A DNA stretch of 64,000 nt, taken from the NCBI GenBank assembly GCA_030149205.1, contig JASBSB010000001.1, positions 322,357-386,356 of the forward strand, read 5' to 3'. The notes beneath the pieces were generated by a model. The model had not been told where the DNA came from. It made no database searches and worked only from the letters and a program-made list of their open reading frames with translations. The translations under genes and the position numbers were made by a program. Of this stretch, positions 47,168 through 56,628 are shown in pieces; within the stretch, counting starts at the first letter, position 1, and every line of letters starts with the position of its first letter. Origin of the DNA: Candidatus Heimdallarchaeota archaeon (GTDB taxonomy: Archaea; Asgardarchaeota; Heimdallarchaeia; Heimdallarchaeales; Kariarchaeaceae).

Positions 47168-47746
47168 GTGTTTGACAAAAAGTTAAGGGTGTTGAGAGAC
47201 AAAATTCTGATCAAAATTGGTTTCTCTATTGACAAGCTTAACCCAAATATTATCACCCTAACAGGTTTATTTGTGGGAATAATAGGGATGGTTCTCTTAA
47301 CACAGCATTACTATTTGCCAGCTTTATTGTTATTTATCCTAAATCGACTCTTAGACGGGATTGATGGATATGTGGCCAAGGTTACCCTCAAAGAATCTGA
47401 TATGGGAGCTCTTCTGGATATTTTTTCGGATTATATCATATATTTAGGGTTTCTTCTCTCAATAGCTTTCTTAAGCCAATCAAATTTTAGTGTACTTTTT
47501 TCTATTATAATAACATTGAGTCTCTATTGTTTGAATTTATTAGCGTGGAGTTTTCCACAAATCATTAAAGGAAGAGATAATCCTATTCAGGTATATTCAA
47601 GTGGGTTAATTGAGGGTTTCGAAACTGTTGTTGTATATATTATCTTGATTTCCTTTCCAAGTTATTGGCTTTTAACAATTAATATATTTAATGTTCTTCT
47701 CATCTTTACTATAATTATACGATTAACTAATTTTAATAAAAATTGA
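47168..47746 (+). CDS. CDP-alcohol phosphatidyltransferase family membrane enzyme
   Basis: A 192-residue membrane protein with about six helices. The catalytic signature D-x2-DG-x2-AR-x8-G-x3-D-x3-D is seen as LDGIDGYVAKVTLKESDMG followed by ALLDIFSD, with Lys replacing the usual Arg. The N-terminal LNPNIITLTGLFVGI is typical. It would transfer a polar head group to a CDP-activated lipid in phospholipid synthesis; the alcohol substrate cannot be told. The start is GTG at 47168, since no earlier ATG exists in frame. It is divergent from ileS and 65 bases upstream of the MerT-like gene. Confidence 0.85.
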   Translation: MFDKKLRVLRDKILIKIGFSIDKLNPNIITLTGLFVGIIGMVLLTQHYYLPALLLFILNRLLDGIDGYVAKVTLKESDMGALLDIFSDYIIYLGFLLSIAFLSQSNFSVLFSIIITLSLYCLNLLAWSFPQIIKGRDNPIQVYSSGLIEGFETVVVYIILISFPSYWLLTINIFNVLLIFTIIIRLTNFNKN

Positions 47747-47803
47747 TATATAATAAACTAATTTGTTATATAATAGTTAAGGTTTTTATATTCTAGCCTT
47801 AAC
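47745..47803 (+). promoter_or_regulatory. Tandem TATA elements and inverted repeat before the MerT-like gene
   Basis: TATATAATA occurs at 47747-47755 and 47767-47775, exactly 20 bases apart. It is followed by GTTAAGG (47776-47782), 14 bases, and its perfect reverse complement CCTTAAC (47797-47803). The inverted repeat ends eight bases before the ATG at 47812 and covers the predicted transcription start for the second TATA. A repressor or metal sensor could act here; this is inference. Confidence 0.45.
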
Positions 47804-47811
47804 AAGATATC

Positions 47812-48204
47812 ATGGAAAAGACAATAGGTATGCACCTTAAGGAATTAAGAGGAATCATCTCCCTCTCTGCTTTTCTCGCTGGGTTGTGTTGTTTTACCCC
47901 AATAGTCCTCGTGTTATTGACTGTTAGCTCTGTATCATTTGCTGCATCTCTATCTGACACATTATACTATGGCTATGCATGGGCATTTAGAGGGTTAGGG
48001 TTAGCTAGTCTCTTAATCGGGCTTTTTTATTATTTTTACAAAAAAGAAAATATCTGTACCTTAGATGAAGCAAAAAGACAGAGAACAAAGATAATAAATA
48101 TTACTTCTCTGGTTGTTTTAATTGGAATCGCGGCATATATTATTTGGCTTTATGTCATAGTTGAGTGGATAGGTGTTTTGCTGGGAATTTGGTCATGGTA
48201 TTAG
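47812..48204 (+). CDS. Small membrane protein resembling MerT/MerF mercuric transporters
   Basis: A 130-residue protein with three to four hydrophobic helices. The first helix contains a vicinal Cys pair followed by Pro (LCCFTPIVLVLLTVSS), the hallmark of MerT/MerF-type mercury carriers. A later cytosolic loop carries a single Cys and charged residues (KKENICTLDEAKRQRTK). A mercury or soft-metal uptake function is suggested but not established; the family contains many uncharacterised archaeal members. No mercuric reductase is present nearby. Its promoter carries an inverted repeat. The stop overlaps that of the convergent DUF1499 gene in a shared TTAG. Confidence 0.5.
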   Translation: MEKTIGMHLKELRGIISLSAFLAGLCCFTPIVLVLLTVSSVSFAASLSDTLYYGYAWAFRGLGLASLLIGLFYYFYKKENICTLDEAKRQRTKIINITSLVVLIGIAAYIIWLYVIVEWIGVLLGIWSWY

Positions 48205-48701
48205 ATTACTGTACAGTTTAGTTTTGGATATTTGTAGCCACTAATAAATTTGAACAAATTTTGAACTCTGTTTTCGTTCACCCGAAGATCACTGTTACCT
48301 AAACGAGACTGACTCTGAACCCAAAAACTTGATCTGGAATTATTACAAAATAGGTAAATGTAAAGATCATCAGCAAATCTAAAAAATGAGCTCAAAAATT
48401 TTGCGTGTATAAATGTATCATTTGAAAAGAGAACAGTCCCTCGAGGTTGGTTTTTTATCCATTCAATCAAAGATGAATGAACATAATTGATTGAAGTGTT
48501 GATCAGTAAGGGCTTTAGACCGTCTCCTCTGACATTTATTTCTGCAACTCTTGTACAGTTTGGTGTGTTTGGACAATTTTGCGGAAATTTATTAGGTGGA
48601 TCAGGTGAGATAACATAAATTATACCTAATGAAAGTAAATAAATTAATCCTAGAATTACTAACCCAATTATTCCTTTTTTGAAATATTTCGTGAGGGTCA
48701 T
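48201..48701 (-). CDS. DUF1499 protein with N-terminal membrane anchor
   Basis: A 166-residue protein. A hydrophobic N-terminal segment (IIGLVILGLIYLLSLGIIYVI) is followed by a DUF1499-type domain: CPNTPNCTRVAEI with the paired Cys, FIHAKFLSSFFRFADDLYIYL, and the signature VQSQSRLGNSDLRVNENRV near the C-terminus. DUF1499 proteins occur in bacteria and plastids with no settled function. The domain should face outside if the anchor is a signal-type helix. The gene starts one base after the LRR gene stop, so both are likely in one transcript. Confidence 0.85.
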   Translation of the reverse strand: MTLTKYFKKGIIGLVILGLIYLLSLGIIYVISPDPPNKFPQNCPNTPNCTRVAEINVRGDGLKPLLINTSINYVHSSLIEWIKNQPRGTVLFSNDTFIHAKFLSSFFRFADDLYIYLFCNNSRSSFWVQSQSRLGNSDLRVNENRVQNLFKFISGYKYPKLNCTVI

Positions 48702-48702
48702 C

Positions 48703-51015
48703 TTAATCGAATATTAAATTATGTTCGTATTCAGACCATATCCACAGAGGTAGTTCACTACTTAAAGAGGTATTAACCCTTATTGGGTAAGATATATCAA
48801 GATGAACCTCCTTTAGAGATTTCATTGGAACTAAACAACTGATATCTAGTTCTTCTACCTCAATATCTGTTAAATCTACAAACTCTAGAGAAAGTACCCC
48901 CAAAGGATTAAGATTTAATTGTGTAATTCTATTTTTTGAACAGGAGAAATATTTTAAGGTCAAAATTGTCTGAAGTGGAGTCAAATCTAAGCTTTCTATG
49001 AAATTATCAGAAATATCTAATAAAATAAGATTTTGCAAATTTGTAAGCGGACTAAGGTCAATGTTTTCAATTAAGTTTCCATTCAAGTAAAAATACTGCA
49101 GTTTTGTGAACTGTGAAAATTGGTTGACTTCTAAGTCCTGGAGGTTGTTTTCACTTAAAATTAAAAGTTGTAATTCAGAACGATCTTTGTCAACTGGAAA
49201 GTTTATTTGTGATAATTTGTTTTGCTGTAGTTCTAACTCCTCTAATTCTCTAATTGGCAAATTTTCTAAATTTATATATTGCAGTTGGTTAGATGAAAGG
49301 TTTAACTTCTTTAAACCTTTTGAATATCTTAAAAAATCAGCATCAAAATCTTCGAGAAGGTTTTTGCTCAAATTAATAACCTCAAGATTTGTGAATATGT
49401 GAGACTCAAGAATATAACAGTCTACGAAGACATTATCTGAAAGGTCAAGTTCTCTGAGTCCTCCATTTATGAGACAGTGAGGTATTGTATTTAATAGATT
49501 ATTTTGAAGATATAATTTCTTAAGCCCATTAAACTGTCTTTCAAAGACATTAATCTCATCCAATTTATTATTTGCAAGGTTCAAAACCTCTAGATCATCT
49601 GAATTACCTAATGGTTCAAGATTAAATTGTTTCAGTTCATTATTAGATAAGTCTAACGTATTAAGTGATATCGAAAAATGGGGGAGTTCGATTTCCTGAA
49701 ACTCATTTTGACTTAGATCAAAATATTCCAAACTTTGAGTGTTTAGACTTTTAAGAGAGCAAACCATTAGTTTGTTATTTGACAAATTCACAGATCTTAG
49801 TTTGTGATGGTGTTCGAACCCAGAGAAATCTATAGTCTCAAGATAATTTGAGGAAAGATCTAAAAATGAAAGCTCAGTAAGTTCTATAAGAGGAGATAAG
49901 TCCAAATGTTTTAATTTATTACTCTTAACATCTAACAGTTTTAGATTATTACAATTTACCAGGGGATCCAATGATAAATCTGAAATTGAGTTATAACTCA
50001 AATTCAATTCTTCAAGGTTTTTAAATTCTTCCAAAAAGGTCAAATTTAACTCACTGAGGGTGTTGTTCGATAAGTCGATAAATTTCATGGAATTTGGGAT
50101 ACATGAAAGAATTTCACTAATTTTAGCCGGTTGAATTCCACTTAGGTTAATTCTTTCTAATTGAGACCACTTTTTCAACAATTTCCAGTTAAAACTTAAT
50201 TTATCGTTATATGAAATATCAAAGTCCAGAATATTTGGGAGCAGGTCAAAAAAATTTTCAGACAGTTTCTCTAGGTTGTTGTGGTCTAGGTAAATTGATG
50301 TTAAATGTTCCAGATTTTTTGATGGGGCTTTGACCTCTCTGATTCTATTTTCTCCCAAATTGAGATAGGTAAAATTATTCATGTCAGTGAAATTATCTAA
50401 TGAAAACTCTTCGATCATATTGTTATTTAGTATCAAATTTTCCAAGTTTGGAAATTTTTCATTAATATTTGTCAAATTAAATTCTGAAAGATGATTGTAG
50501 GCAAGAGAAAGTATGCTCAAATTATGAGGCTCTGATTGGTTGCTTAAAGTAACAGTGTAAATTAAGTTGTTGTCCAGAATAAGATATTGCAGTTCTGGAA
50601 GATTACATTCCAATCCAGATAATTCTATATCACAGAGAGAGTTTGAATTAAGCCAAATTTCTTTTAGATTTGGTAACTTTAAATTTTGAATTGGAAATTT
50701 TGATAGGGAATTATTTCTGATAAACAGATATTCCAGTCCTTTTAACATTGAAAGACTTTCAAAATTTATTTGATTCAACTCATTTCCATCTATTTTCAAT
50801 GATTTTAAATTTGTAATATCCCTTAGTTTTTCAAATGGAATTGTTTTGAATGCATTATTTGAGAGATATAAAATTTCAAGTTCAGGCAGATACTGAAATT
50901 TATCAAATTCAAGAGATTTAATATTAAGGTCACTTAGGTCAAGCTTTAATATAGATTCATCGACCTCGAATTTAAAATATGTTTCATCAGCCATTTCTCC
51001 CTTAATTGTTATCAT
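48703..51015 (-). CDS. Large leucine-rich-repeat protein
   Basis: A 770-residue protein made almost wholly of about 30 leucine-rich repeats of 21-24 residues with the pattern LxxLxLxxNxLxxIxxxxL, for example LKSLKIDGNELNQINFESL and LEELNLSYNSISDLSLDPL. There is no signal peptide, membrane helix, GTPase or kinase domain, and the ends are short caps (N-terminal MITIKGEMADETYFKFEVDE), so it is predicted to be a cytosolic solenoid for protein binding. Long LRR proteins are typical of Asgard archaea and eukaryotes. It is 163 bases downstream of an ABC exporter pair and directly upstream of the DUF1499 gene. Possible partners include the small GTPases in the window, which is speculation. Confidence 0.93.
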   Translation of the reverse strand: MITIKGEMADETYFKFEVDESILKLDLSDLNIKSLEFDKFQYLPELEILYLSNNAFKTIPFEKLRDITNLKSLKIDGNELNQINFESLSMLKGLEYLFIRNNSLSKFPIQNLKLPNLKEIWLNSNSLCDIELSGLECNLPELQYLILDNNLIYTVTLSNQSEPHNLSILSLAYNHLSEFNLTNINEKFPNLENLILNNNMIEEFSLDNFTDMNNFTYLNLGENRIREVKAPSKNLEHLTSIYLDHNNLEKLSENFFDLLPNILDFDISYNDKLSFNWKLLKKWSQLERINLSGIQPAKISEILSCIPNSMKFIDLSNNTLSELNLTFLEEFKNLEELNLSYNSISDLSLDPLVNCNNLKLLDVKSNKLKHLDLSPLIELTELSFLDLSSNYLETIDFSGFEHHHKLRSVNLSNNKLMVCSLKSLNTQSLEYFDLSQNEFQEIELPHFSISLNTLDLSNNELKQFNLEPLGNSDDLEVLNLANNKLDEINVFERQFNGLKKLYLQNNLLNTIPHCLINGGLRELDLSDNVFVDCYILESHIFTNLEVINLSKNLLEDFDADFLRYSKGLKKLNLSSNQLQYINLENLPIRELEELELQQNKLSQINFPVDKDRSELQLLILSENNLQDLEVNQFSQFTKLQYFYLNGNLIENIDLSPLTNLQNLILLDISDNFIESLDLTPLQTILTLKYFSCSKNRITQLNLNPLGVLSLEFVDLTDIEVEELDISCLVPMKSLKEVHLDISYPIRVNTSLSSELPLWIWSEYEHNLIFD

Positions 51016-51178
51016 TTTACACCAAACTTAATTTTTATTAATTTCACCATAAATAAAGAATTAATAAGCAATTTTTTTCCTATTGGACTACTTGTAAAAT
51101 TGAATTCAGGAATTAATGTACCATATTCATTCCTAAGTGTTTCTTACGATAGAAAACTTGAAAGTAAAAGCCTAACTT

Positions 51179-53068
51179 TTATGATTTTCCAGCAGCAAGT
51201 TTCATTTGATGTTCAATCAAAGAGAAATATTTCCCCTTTGTTCGTACTAAATCTTCATGTGTTCCAGATTCCACAATTTCTCCATCTTCAATCACAAGAA
51301 TTCTGTCAGCTTCACGAATTGTAGACAGCCGATGTGCAATAATGAATGAAGTTCGATTTTGAAGGAGATACTCTAAACTTTTTTGGATTTGAATCTCTGT
51401 AAACACATCAATATTTGCGGTTGCTTCATCTAATATCAAAATTTTGGGGTTGGCAAGCAGTGCAGAGGCAAATATCAATAGCTGTCTCTGACCAGTTGAA
51501 AGTCTACCACCTCGCTCTTGAAGAGGTGTTTTCAACTTGTCGGGTAACCTTTTCACAAACTCATCTAACCCGACTACATTTAGAACCTTCCACATCTGTT
51601 CTTCGGTCGCTTGAGGATTCCCGAGTTGTAAGTTATACTTAATGCTTCTTGAAAAAACATAAAAGTCCTGAGGAACGGAGACGACTTCATCCCTTATTGA
51701 ATCCAAATTATAATCACGAACCTCATACTCGTCCAAATAGAGATTCCCCTTCTGGAACTCGTACAACCTTGAGAGAATATTTATTATGGTCGTTTTACCT
51801 GCTCCAGTATGTCCAACAATAGCAATTGTCTGGTTTGCTGGAACTTGAAGATTAAAGTCGTCGTAAATCGGATTCCCTTTCTCATATTTAAATGTCAGAT
51901 GGTCAAAGGTTACATCCCCTTTTAGGGCTGGAATTGCTGGGAACTCTGAATTTCTGGGTACTTTTGTTTTTGTTTCAAACAATGCCAGAACTCGCTCAGC
52001 TCCTGTTAATGCATCCTGCAGCTGTTGGTAAAGATTTCCTAAAATAACAACAGGTCTAAACATGATAGTGTTGTAATTAATGAAAGCCACCAATAACCCT
52101 AGACTTAGTATGCCTGTCATAACTCTATAACCACCTACGAGCATTATTACTGCAGTGGCAATTGATGAGAAATAAAGCATTGTGGGAAAGAAATACGCAT
52201 TAATATCGATTGCATGTATGGTTGATCTTCTCCTTTGATCATTGACAATTTGGAAACTCTTTATGTTAGCCTTTTCCTGCCCTAGACCCTTTGTAACCTT
52301 AATTCCAGCAATAGATTCTGCTAAAGTTGCCATCAATATCGAGTTATCCTTCCGAGACTCTTTTCTCCTTGGACGTGCCAGTTTTCTAGATCGCTGACCT
52401 AAGAAATATACAGGTATCATCAATGTTATTGAAATTAATGACATGACCCAATCTAGCTGAACAATTACTACTAGAACGGCTAATAGTGTGATTAGATTTA
52501 CGAAGTTTTGTACAATTGATCCCCCGATGAACTGTCGAATTGCTCCGACATCTGATGTAACCCTTGACATAATCCTACCCACTTCGTTCTTGTCATGATA
52601 ACTCATATCCAGCTCCTGTAGGTGTGAAAATAGTTCATATTGTAATTGAATCGCTGCTTTTATTGAAACTGTCCCTATAATAAAACGCTGTTTATATGAA
52701 GAATAGAATGTAATAAGTTGAGCTGATAGATATAGAACCCCGATTAACAGAGAATAAATTATAATCGGTTCTAAGCTTGGAAATTGACCCTGAATAAAAT
52801 TAAACATCGGATTGATAAATCCTTTATCTATCAAATCTACATTAAAGATTGGTCCAACTCCATTGTTTTGTAGAAATGTTATTGCAGCTGCAAGTATCAG
52901 TGGTCCAACCACTGTAGACGCAGAAAATAAGATCATATATAACAATGTCACTAAAATTTCTCTTCGATATTGATTTGCATAACCAAACATGAACTTAATA
53001 AGTTCCAAGTCAGAATAACCAAAACTACCCCTTGCTGACTCTTTTTCAGCATCAGTATGTATACTCAC
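51179..53068 (-). CDS. ABC exporter half-transporter with consensus Walker B and H-loop
   Basis: A 629-residue type I exporter with six membrane helices and a C-terminal nucleotide-binding domain. Walker A is GHTGAGKTT, Walker B is ILILDEATANID with the catalytic Glu, and the switch His is in IIAHRLST. The signature motif is LSTGQRQ instead of LSGGQ. It overlaps the preceding exporter gene by four bases (GTGA, GTG start). Its partner has the complementary defects, so the two should form a heterodimer with one consensus and one degenerate ATP site, like TM287/288 or LmrCD. Substrates of such exporters include drugs, lipids and peptides. Confidence 0.95.
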   Translation of the reverse strand: MSIHTDAEKESARGSFGYSDLELIKFMFGYANQYRREILVTLLYMILFSASTVVGPLILAAAITFLQNNGVGPIFNVDLIDKGFINPMFNFIQGQFPSLEPIIIYSLLIGVLYLSAQLITFYSSYKQRFIIGTVSIKAAIQLQYELFSHLQELDMSYHDKNEVGRIMSRVTSDVGAIRQFIGGSIVQNFVNLITLLAVLVVIVQLDWVMSLISITLMIPVYFLGQRSRKLARPRRKESRKDNSILMATLAESIAGIKVTKGLGQEKANIKSFQIVNDQRRRSTIHAIDINAYFFPTMLYFSSIATAVIMLVGGYRVMTGILSLGLLVAFINYNTIMFRPVVILGNLYQQLQDALTGAERVLALFETKTKVPRNSEFPAIPALKGDVTFDHLTFKYEKGNPIYDDFNLQVPANQTIAIVGHTGAGKTTIINILSRLYEFQKGNLYLDEYEVRDYNLDSIRDEVVSVPQDFYVFSRSIKYNLQLGNPQATEEQMWKVLNVVGLDEFVKRLPDKLKTPLQERGGRLSTGQRQLLIFASALLANPKILILDEATANIDVFTEIQIQKSLEYLLQNRTSFIIAHRLSTIREADRILVIEDGEIVESGTHEDLVRTKGKYFSLIEHQMKLAAGKS

Positions 53069-54855
53069 GTTCTATCCCCCTCATCCTTTAAGAGATACTC
53101 CTCTTTATTCCATGAAACTATATTTTGCATCTGATTATTAATGACAGAGATGTATTTTTTATACAATCCATCTTGATCCATTAACTCCTGTTGGGAACCA
53201 TCTTGGGTTAAAACTCCATCCTCTAATACCAACACCCTATCGACATACTTCAGACTAGATGGCCTCTGTGATATAATTATTACCGTTTTATCAGAATAGT
53301 TCTGACTTAGTTCCTTTTGGATTCTTCCTTCAGTCTCAGGATCTACAGCACTAACAGAGTCATCAAAGATTAAAATTGGTGATTTTGTCATCAATGCTCG
53401 TGCAATTGCAACCCTTTGTCTTTGTCCTCCCGACAGTGTCACACCCCTTTCACCAACAATTGTGTCATATCCTTGAGGTAACTTTATGATTGTATCATGA
53501 ATCTGAGCGATCTTTGCCACTTTCACTACTTCTTCAAAACTCTCCTCGCGACTTCCGAACAAAATGTTGTCCTTTATTGACAGGGTGAACAGAAAGCTGT
53601 CTTGATGAATAATTGTAACTAGGTCTCTTACAGACTTTAATGAGAATTCTTTGATATTATGGTCGTCAAAATAAATGTCTCCAGAAATTGGGTCAAAGAA
53701 CCTTGGGATTAAATTAATAAGAGTGGTCTTTCCAGATCCTGTCGGTCCAAGAATTGCTATCCTCTCACCTTTAGAAATTGAGAAGTTAACATCTTTTAGA
53801 ACCATGAAATCATTATTCGGGTACTTAAATGAAACATGGTCAAAAGTTATGGAATAGTTTGAATGGGGGATCGTTAAACGACTCTCATCTTCTACAAGGT
53901 TCTTTTTAGATTGAAGTATTTCATTTAGTCTTCTTGCGGCTGTGTTCGCCATTTGAGCCTGGATTGCTAGATCACCTAAAAACCTCCCAGGAACCGCAAT
54001 TTGCAAACCTAACAAGATAAATGCTACTAAATCCCCAATCGATATAATACTGAATTGAACAAAGATAACACCGATTACTAGAATCAATAAAATAAGATTA
54101 GAAATTATAAATATCATTCCAGGTTGAAGAACAGATGTGACTTTAATCTCTTTAAATGCTGCATCATAGTAATCCTGAGCTTGTGTATTGAAATCTTCAA
54201 TTTGTTCATTTTCTCTTCCAAATGATTTCACTGTTTTAATGCCTGAAAAGTTTTCTGCCAGCACCTCGTTTACTTTTCCCCATCTGAATCTGGTGGTATA
54301 GAAAACCTCAGCATTCTTTTTGGAGGAAACCGTTAGAAGCAATAAAATCAATGGAGCAGCTAATAAAAAGATCAAGCCTAAAACTGTAGATGATAACATG
54401 AGAGAAATCACAGTACCAATGAATAGAGAAATTGTCAATAACAAGATTCTATAACCCCACCCCAAAATATCTTGTAGTGAATACACCTCTTCTATTGTTC
54501 TTGCCATGATTTGTCCAATCGATTCTTTTGAATAAAATTCCAGGTCTTGATATTGAAGTGTATCATAAATATCTCTCCTGATGTCATATTGTATTTTTTG
54601 CGAAAATCTGTTGTTTTGATGACGAGCAAGAATATTTACGAGCCAATCCATAGACCCTAACCCAATAAGGTATAGAATGCCAAGAGCTAAAATAATGAGA
54701 TTTTTAGATGGGATTCCAGTTACAATGATTTCTTTTATTGTAAGGGGGATTGCAGTTTCAAGTGCAGCAACGGATAATATAGAAAGTGAAATAATTGTAA
54801 ACCTTAATTTTTGAGTCCGAATATAGGGCCAGATGAATTTTATGTAATTAAGCAT
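53065..54855 (-). CDS. ABC exporter half-transporter with degenerate ATP site
   Basis: A 596-residue type I exporter. Walker A is GPTGSGKTT and the signature LSGGQRQRVAIARAL is perfect. Walker B reads ILIFDDSVSAVD, with Asp in place of the catalytic Glu, and the H-loop reads IIISQRPSS, with Gln in place of His. These two changes are the recognised marks of the non-hydrolysing site in heterodimeric exporters. It is first in a unit with the consensus partner at 51179. Start ATG at 54855 (MLNYIKFIWPY). The membrane domain begins with FIWPYIRTQKLRFTIISL. Confidence 0.95.
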   Translation of the reverse strand: MLNYIKFIWPYIRTQKLRFTIISLSILSVAALETAIPLTIKEIIVTGIPSKNLIILALGILYLIGLGSMDWLVNILARHQNNRFSQKIQYDIRRDIYDTLQYQDLEFYSKESIGQIMARTIEEVYSLQDILGWGYRILLLTISLFIGTVISLMLSSTVLGLIFLLAAPLILLLLTVSSKKNAEVFYTTRFRWGKVNEVLAENFSGIKTVKSFGRENEQIEDFNTQAQDYYDAAFKEIKVTSVLQPGMIFIISNLILLILVIGVIFVQFSIISIGDLVAFILLGLQIAVPGRFLGDLAIQAQMANTAARRLNEILQSKKNLVEDESRLTIPHSNYSITFDHVSFKYPNNDFMVLKDVNFSISKGERIAILGPTGSGKTTLINLIPRFFDPISGDIYFDDHNIKEFSLKSVRDLVTIIHQDSFLFTLSIKDNILFGSREESFEEVVKVAKIAQIHDTIIKLPQGYDTIVGERGVTLSGGQRQRVAIARALMTKSPILIFDDSVSAVDPETEGRIQKELSQNYSDKTVIIISQRPSSLKYVDRVLVLEDGVLTQDGSQQELMDQDGLYKKYISVINNQMQNIVSWNKEEYLLKDEGDRT

Positions 54856-55033
54856 ATTATCAACTTTCTACAGAAATAGGCTTACTCAAATTGACTGAAT
54901 ATATTCCTTTTGTAATCGATAAATCTAATACTTTATTTTTCTTCAAGAGAAACTACCTATTATTGGCTGGGGTATTTTCAAGTGTTCTTTTTTTAGACCG
55001 CGACTTTATTAGAGATTAAAATATATTAAAAAC

Positions 55034-56218
55034 ATGCAAGAAGAAATTGCAGTTGTTGGGGCTGGAGTAACAAAGTTCGGAAAAAGGTTTGATGTTTCAT
55101 ATCGAGAATTGATGGCTGAGGCTGCTTCTGAAGCTATAAATAGCATGGACAGGCCCATCACACCAAATCAAATTCAAGGACTTTATGTTGCAGCCTCAAT
55201 TCCTGAGTTGACTGTGGATCAAGCTCATGTGGCTAACCTCGCTGCTCAAGAGCTAGGTTTAGAACCAGAAATAATAGCTAGAGTTGAAATGGCATGTAGT
55301 TCTGGATCAACAGCTATAAGAAATGCCTGGGCTGCAATTAAGTCTGGTTTAATTGATACTGCCCTTGTAGTGGGTTTAGAAAAAATGTATGCAAACACTC
55401 AGGCTGCGAACCATGGGCTATGCATTGTCCCAGATGTAACATATGAGGCAACAAATGGAATTACTGCCTATTCTGGATTTGCTTTAATTGCACAGGAACA
55501 TATGAAATTATACGGGACAACAAGAGATCAACTATCTTCGGTTTCAGTTAAGAACCATTCAAACGGTGCGAAAAATCCTAAGGCTCAATTTTTTGAGAAG
55601 GGAGAAATTACACTTGAAGAGGCAAAATCTGCGAGAATGGTATCAGACCCTTTGAATTTATATGACTGCTCTCCAATAACGGATGGAGGAGCTGCTGTTA
55701 TTCTAACTCGTGGATCATTAACAACAAAATTTTCAGAACAACCGGTTTGGATCAAAGGGTCTGGCCAAAGTGTTGAACCATCTCTAGGAGTTTCTAATAT
55801 GAAATCCTTAACTGAATGGACTGCTTTGAAACGAGCTGCACAGAAAGCCTATCAAACATCAGGAATTTCTCCCTCAGACATTGACGTGGCTGAAGTCCAT
55901 GATTGTTTTACAATTGCGGAAATTATTGAGTATGAGGACTTAGGATTTACCGCTAAGGGAACTGGAGGTAAATTTATTGAAGATGGTGAATCAGCTCTTT
56001 CTGGCTCTCTTCCCGTTAACACTTCAGGAGGGTTAAAAGCAAAGGGACATCCAATAGGTGCAACCGGTGTTGCACAAGTTGTTGAGATCACTGAACAACT
56101 TCAGGGAAAATCAGGAAAACGACAAGTTGATGGAGCTAATATCGGCCTAACTCATAATCTGTCAGGATTTGCAACTCATCATGTGGTTCATATCCTTTCC
56201 AATGAGGAGGCAAAATAA
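55034..56218 (+). CDS. Thiolase (acetyl-CoA acyltransferase, archaeal SCP2-like type)
   Basis: A 394-residue thiolase. The nucleophilic Cys lies in VEMACSSGSTAI, and the catalytic His residues in EVHDCFTIAE and KGHPIGATG. The N-terminal IAVVGAGVTKFGKR and the glycine-rich C-terminus are typical of the archaeal SCP2-type subgroup, which pairs with a DUF35 protein. Either acetoacetyl-CoA formation (for mevalonate, with HMG-CoA synthase) or thiolytic cleavage in beta-oxidation is possible. No HMG-CoA synthase follows, so degradation or another condensation is equally likely. Its stop codon overlaps the DUF35 start as TAATG, implying tight coupling. Confidence 0.92.
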   Translation: MQEEIAVVGAGVTKFGKRFDVSYRELMAEAASEAINSMDRPITPNQIQGLYVAASIPELTVDQAHVANLAAQELGLEPEIIARVEMACSSGSTAIRNAWAAIKSGLIDTALVVGLEKMYANTQAANHGLCIVPDVTYEATNGITAYSGFALIAQEHMKLYGTTRDQLSSVSVKNHSNGAKNPKAQFFEKGEITLEEAKSARMVSDPLNLYDCSPITDGGAAVILTRGSLTTKFSEQPVWIKGSGQSVEPSLGVSNMKSLTEWTALKRAAQKAYQTSGISPSDIDVAEVHDCFTIAEIIEYEDLGFTAKGTGGKFIEDGESALSGSLPVNTSGGLKAKGHPIGATGVAQVVEITEQLQGKSGKRQVDGANIGLTHNLSGFATHHVVHILSNEEAK

Positions 56219-56628
56219 TGGGATCCAATACAATAACACATCTACCATACAAAATCGAGAAAGGAACCAAAATTCAAAAATTCTGGGATGAACTCAACAA
56301 TGACAACTTAATGACAACTAAATGTAAAAATTGTTCCGAGTTACATTTCCCACCACGTACGTTGTGCCCAAAATGCTATTCTACTAAAACAGAATGGGTA
56401 CAGCTTGGTTTAAGTGGTAAGGTTGAAAGTTTCACCTATGTTAGAACACCCCCCTTAGGGTTCGAAAACCCCTTCTATCTCTTAGTAGTGAGATTGGAAG
56501 ATTTAGATAAACCCATAACAGGGAGATATGTTGGTGACAAGGACATTTATATTGGTAAAAAAGTAGTAGTTGCGTTTGAACAGATTGAGAAACAAAATTT
56601 TCTGGTATTCAAAGAACAAGTAGATTAG
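56218..56628 (+). CDS. DUF35 OB-fold acyl-CoA-associated zinc-ribbon protein
   Basis: A 136-residue partner of the upstream thiolase. The zinc ribbon TKCKNCSELHFPPRTLCPKC is followed by an OB fold (SGKVESFTYVRTPPLGFENPFYLLVVRLED). In archaea such proteins form a complex with thiolase and HMG-CoA synthase and channel acetoacetyl-CoA. Here it has only the thiolase as neighbour. Start ATG within TAATG. It abuts the convergent GTPase gene at 56629 with no spacer. Confidence 0.92.
   Translation: MGSNTITHLPYKIEKGTKIQKFWDELNNDNLMTTKCKNCSELHFPPRTLCPKCYSTKTEWVQLGLSGKVESFTYVRTPPLGFENPFYLLVVRLEDLDKPITGRYVGDKDIYIGKKVVVAFEQIEKQNFLVFKEQVD

Noticed and set aside
48703-51015. Short periodic repeats that could suggest a CRISPR-like or tandem DNA repeat
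   Set aside because: The periodicity is that of leucine-rich repeats at protein level; the DNA units vary and there are no identical repeats with spacers.
55034-56628. Complete HMG-CoA synthase/thiolase/DUF35 mevalonate operon
   Set aside because: Only the thiolase and DUF35 genes are present; no HMG-CoA synthase lies on either side.
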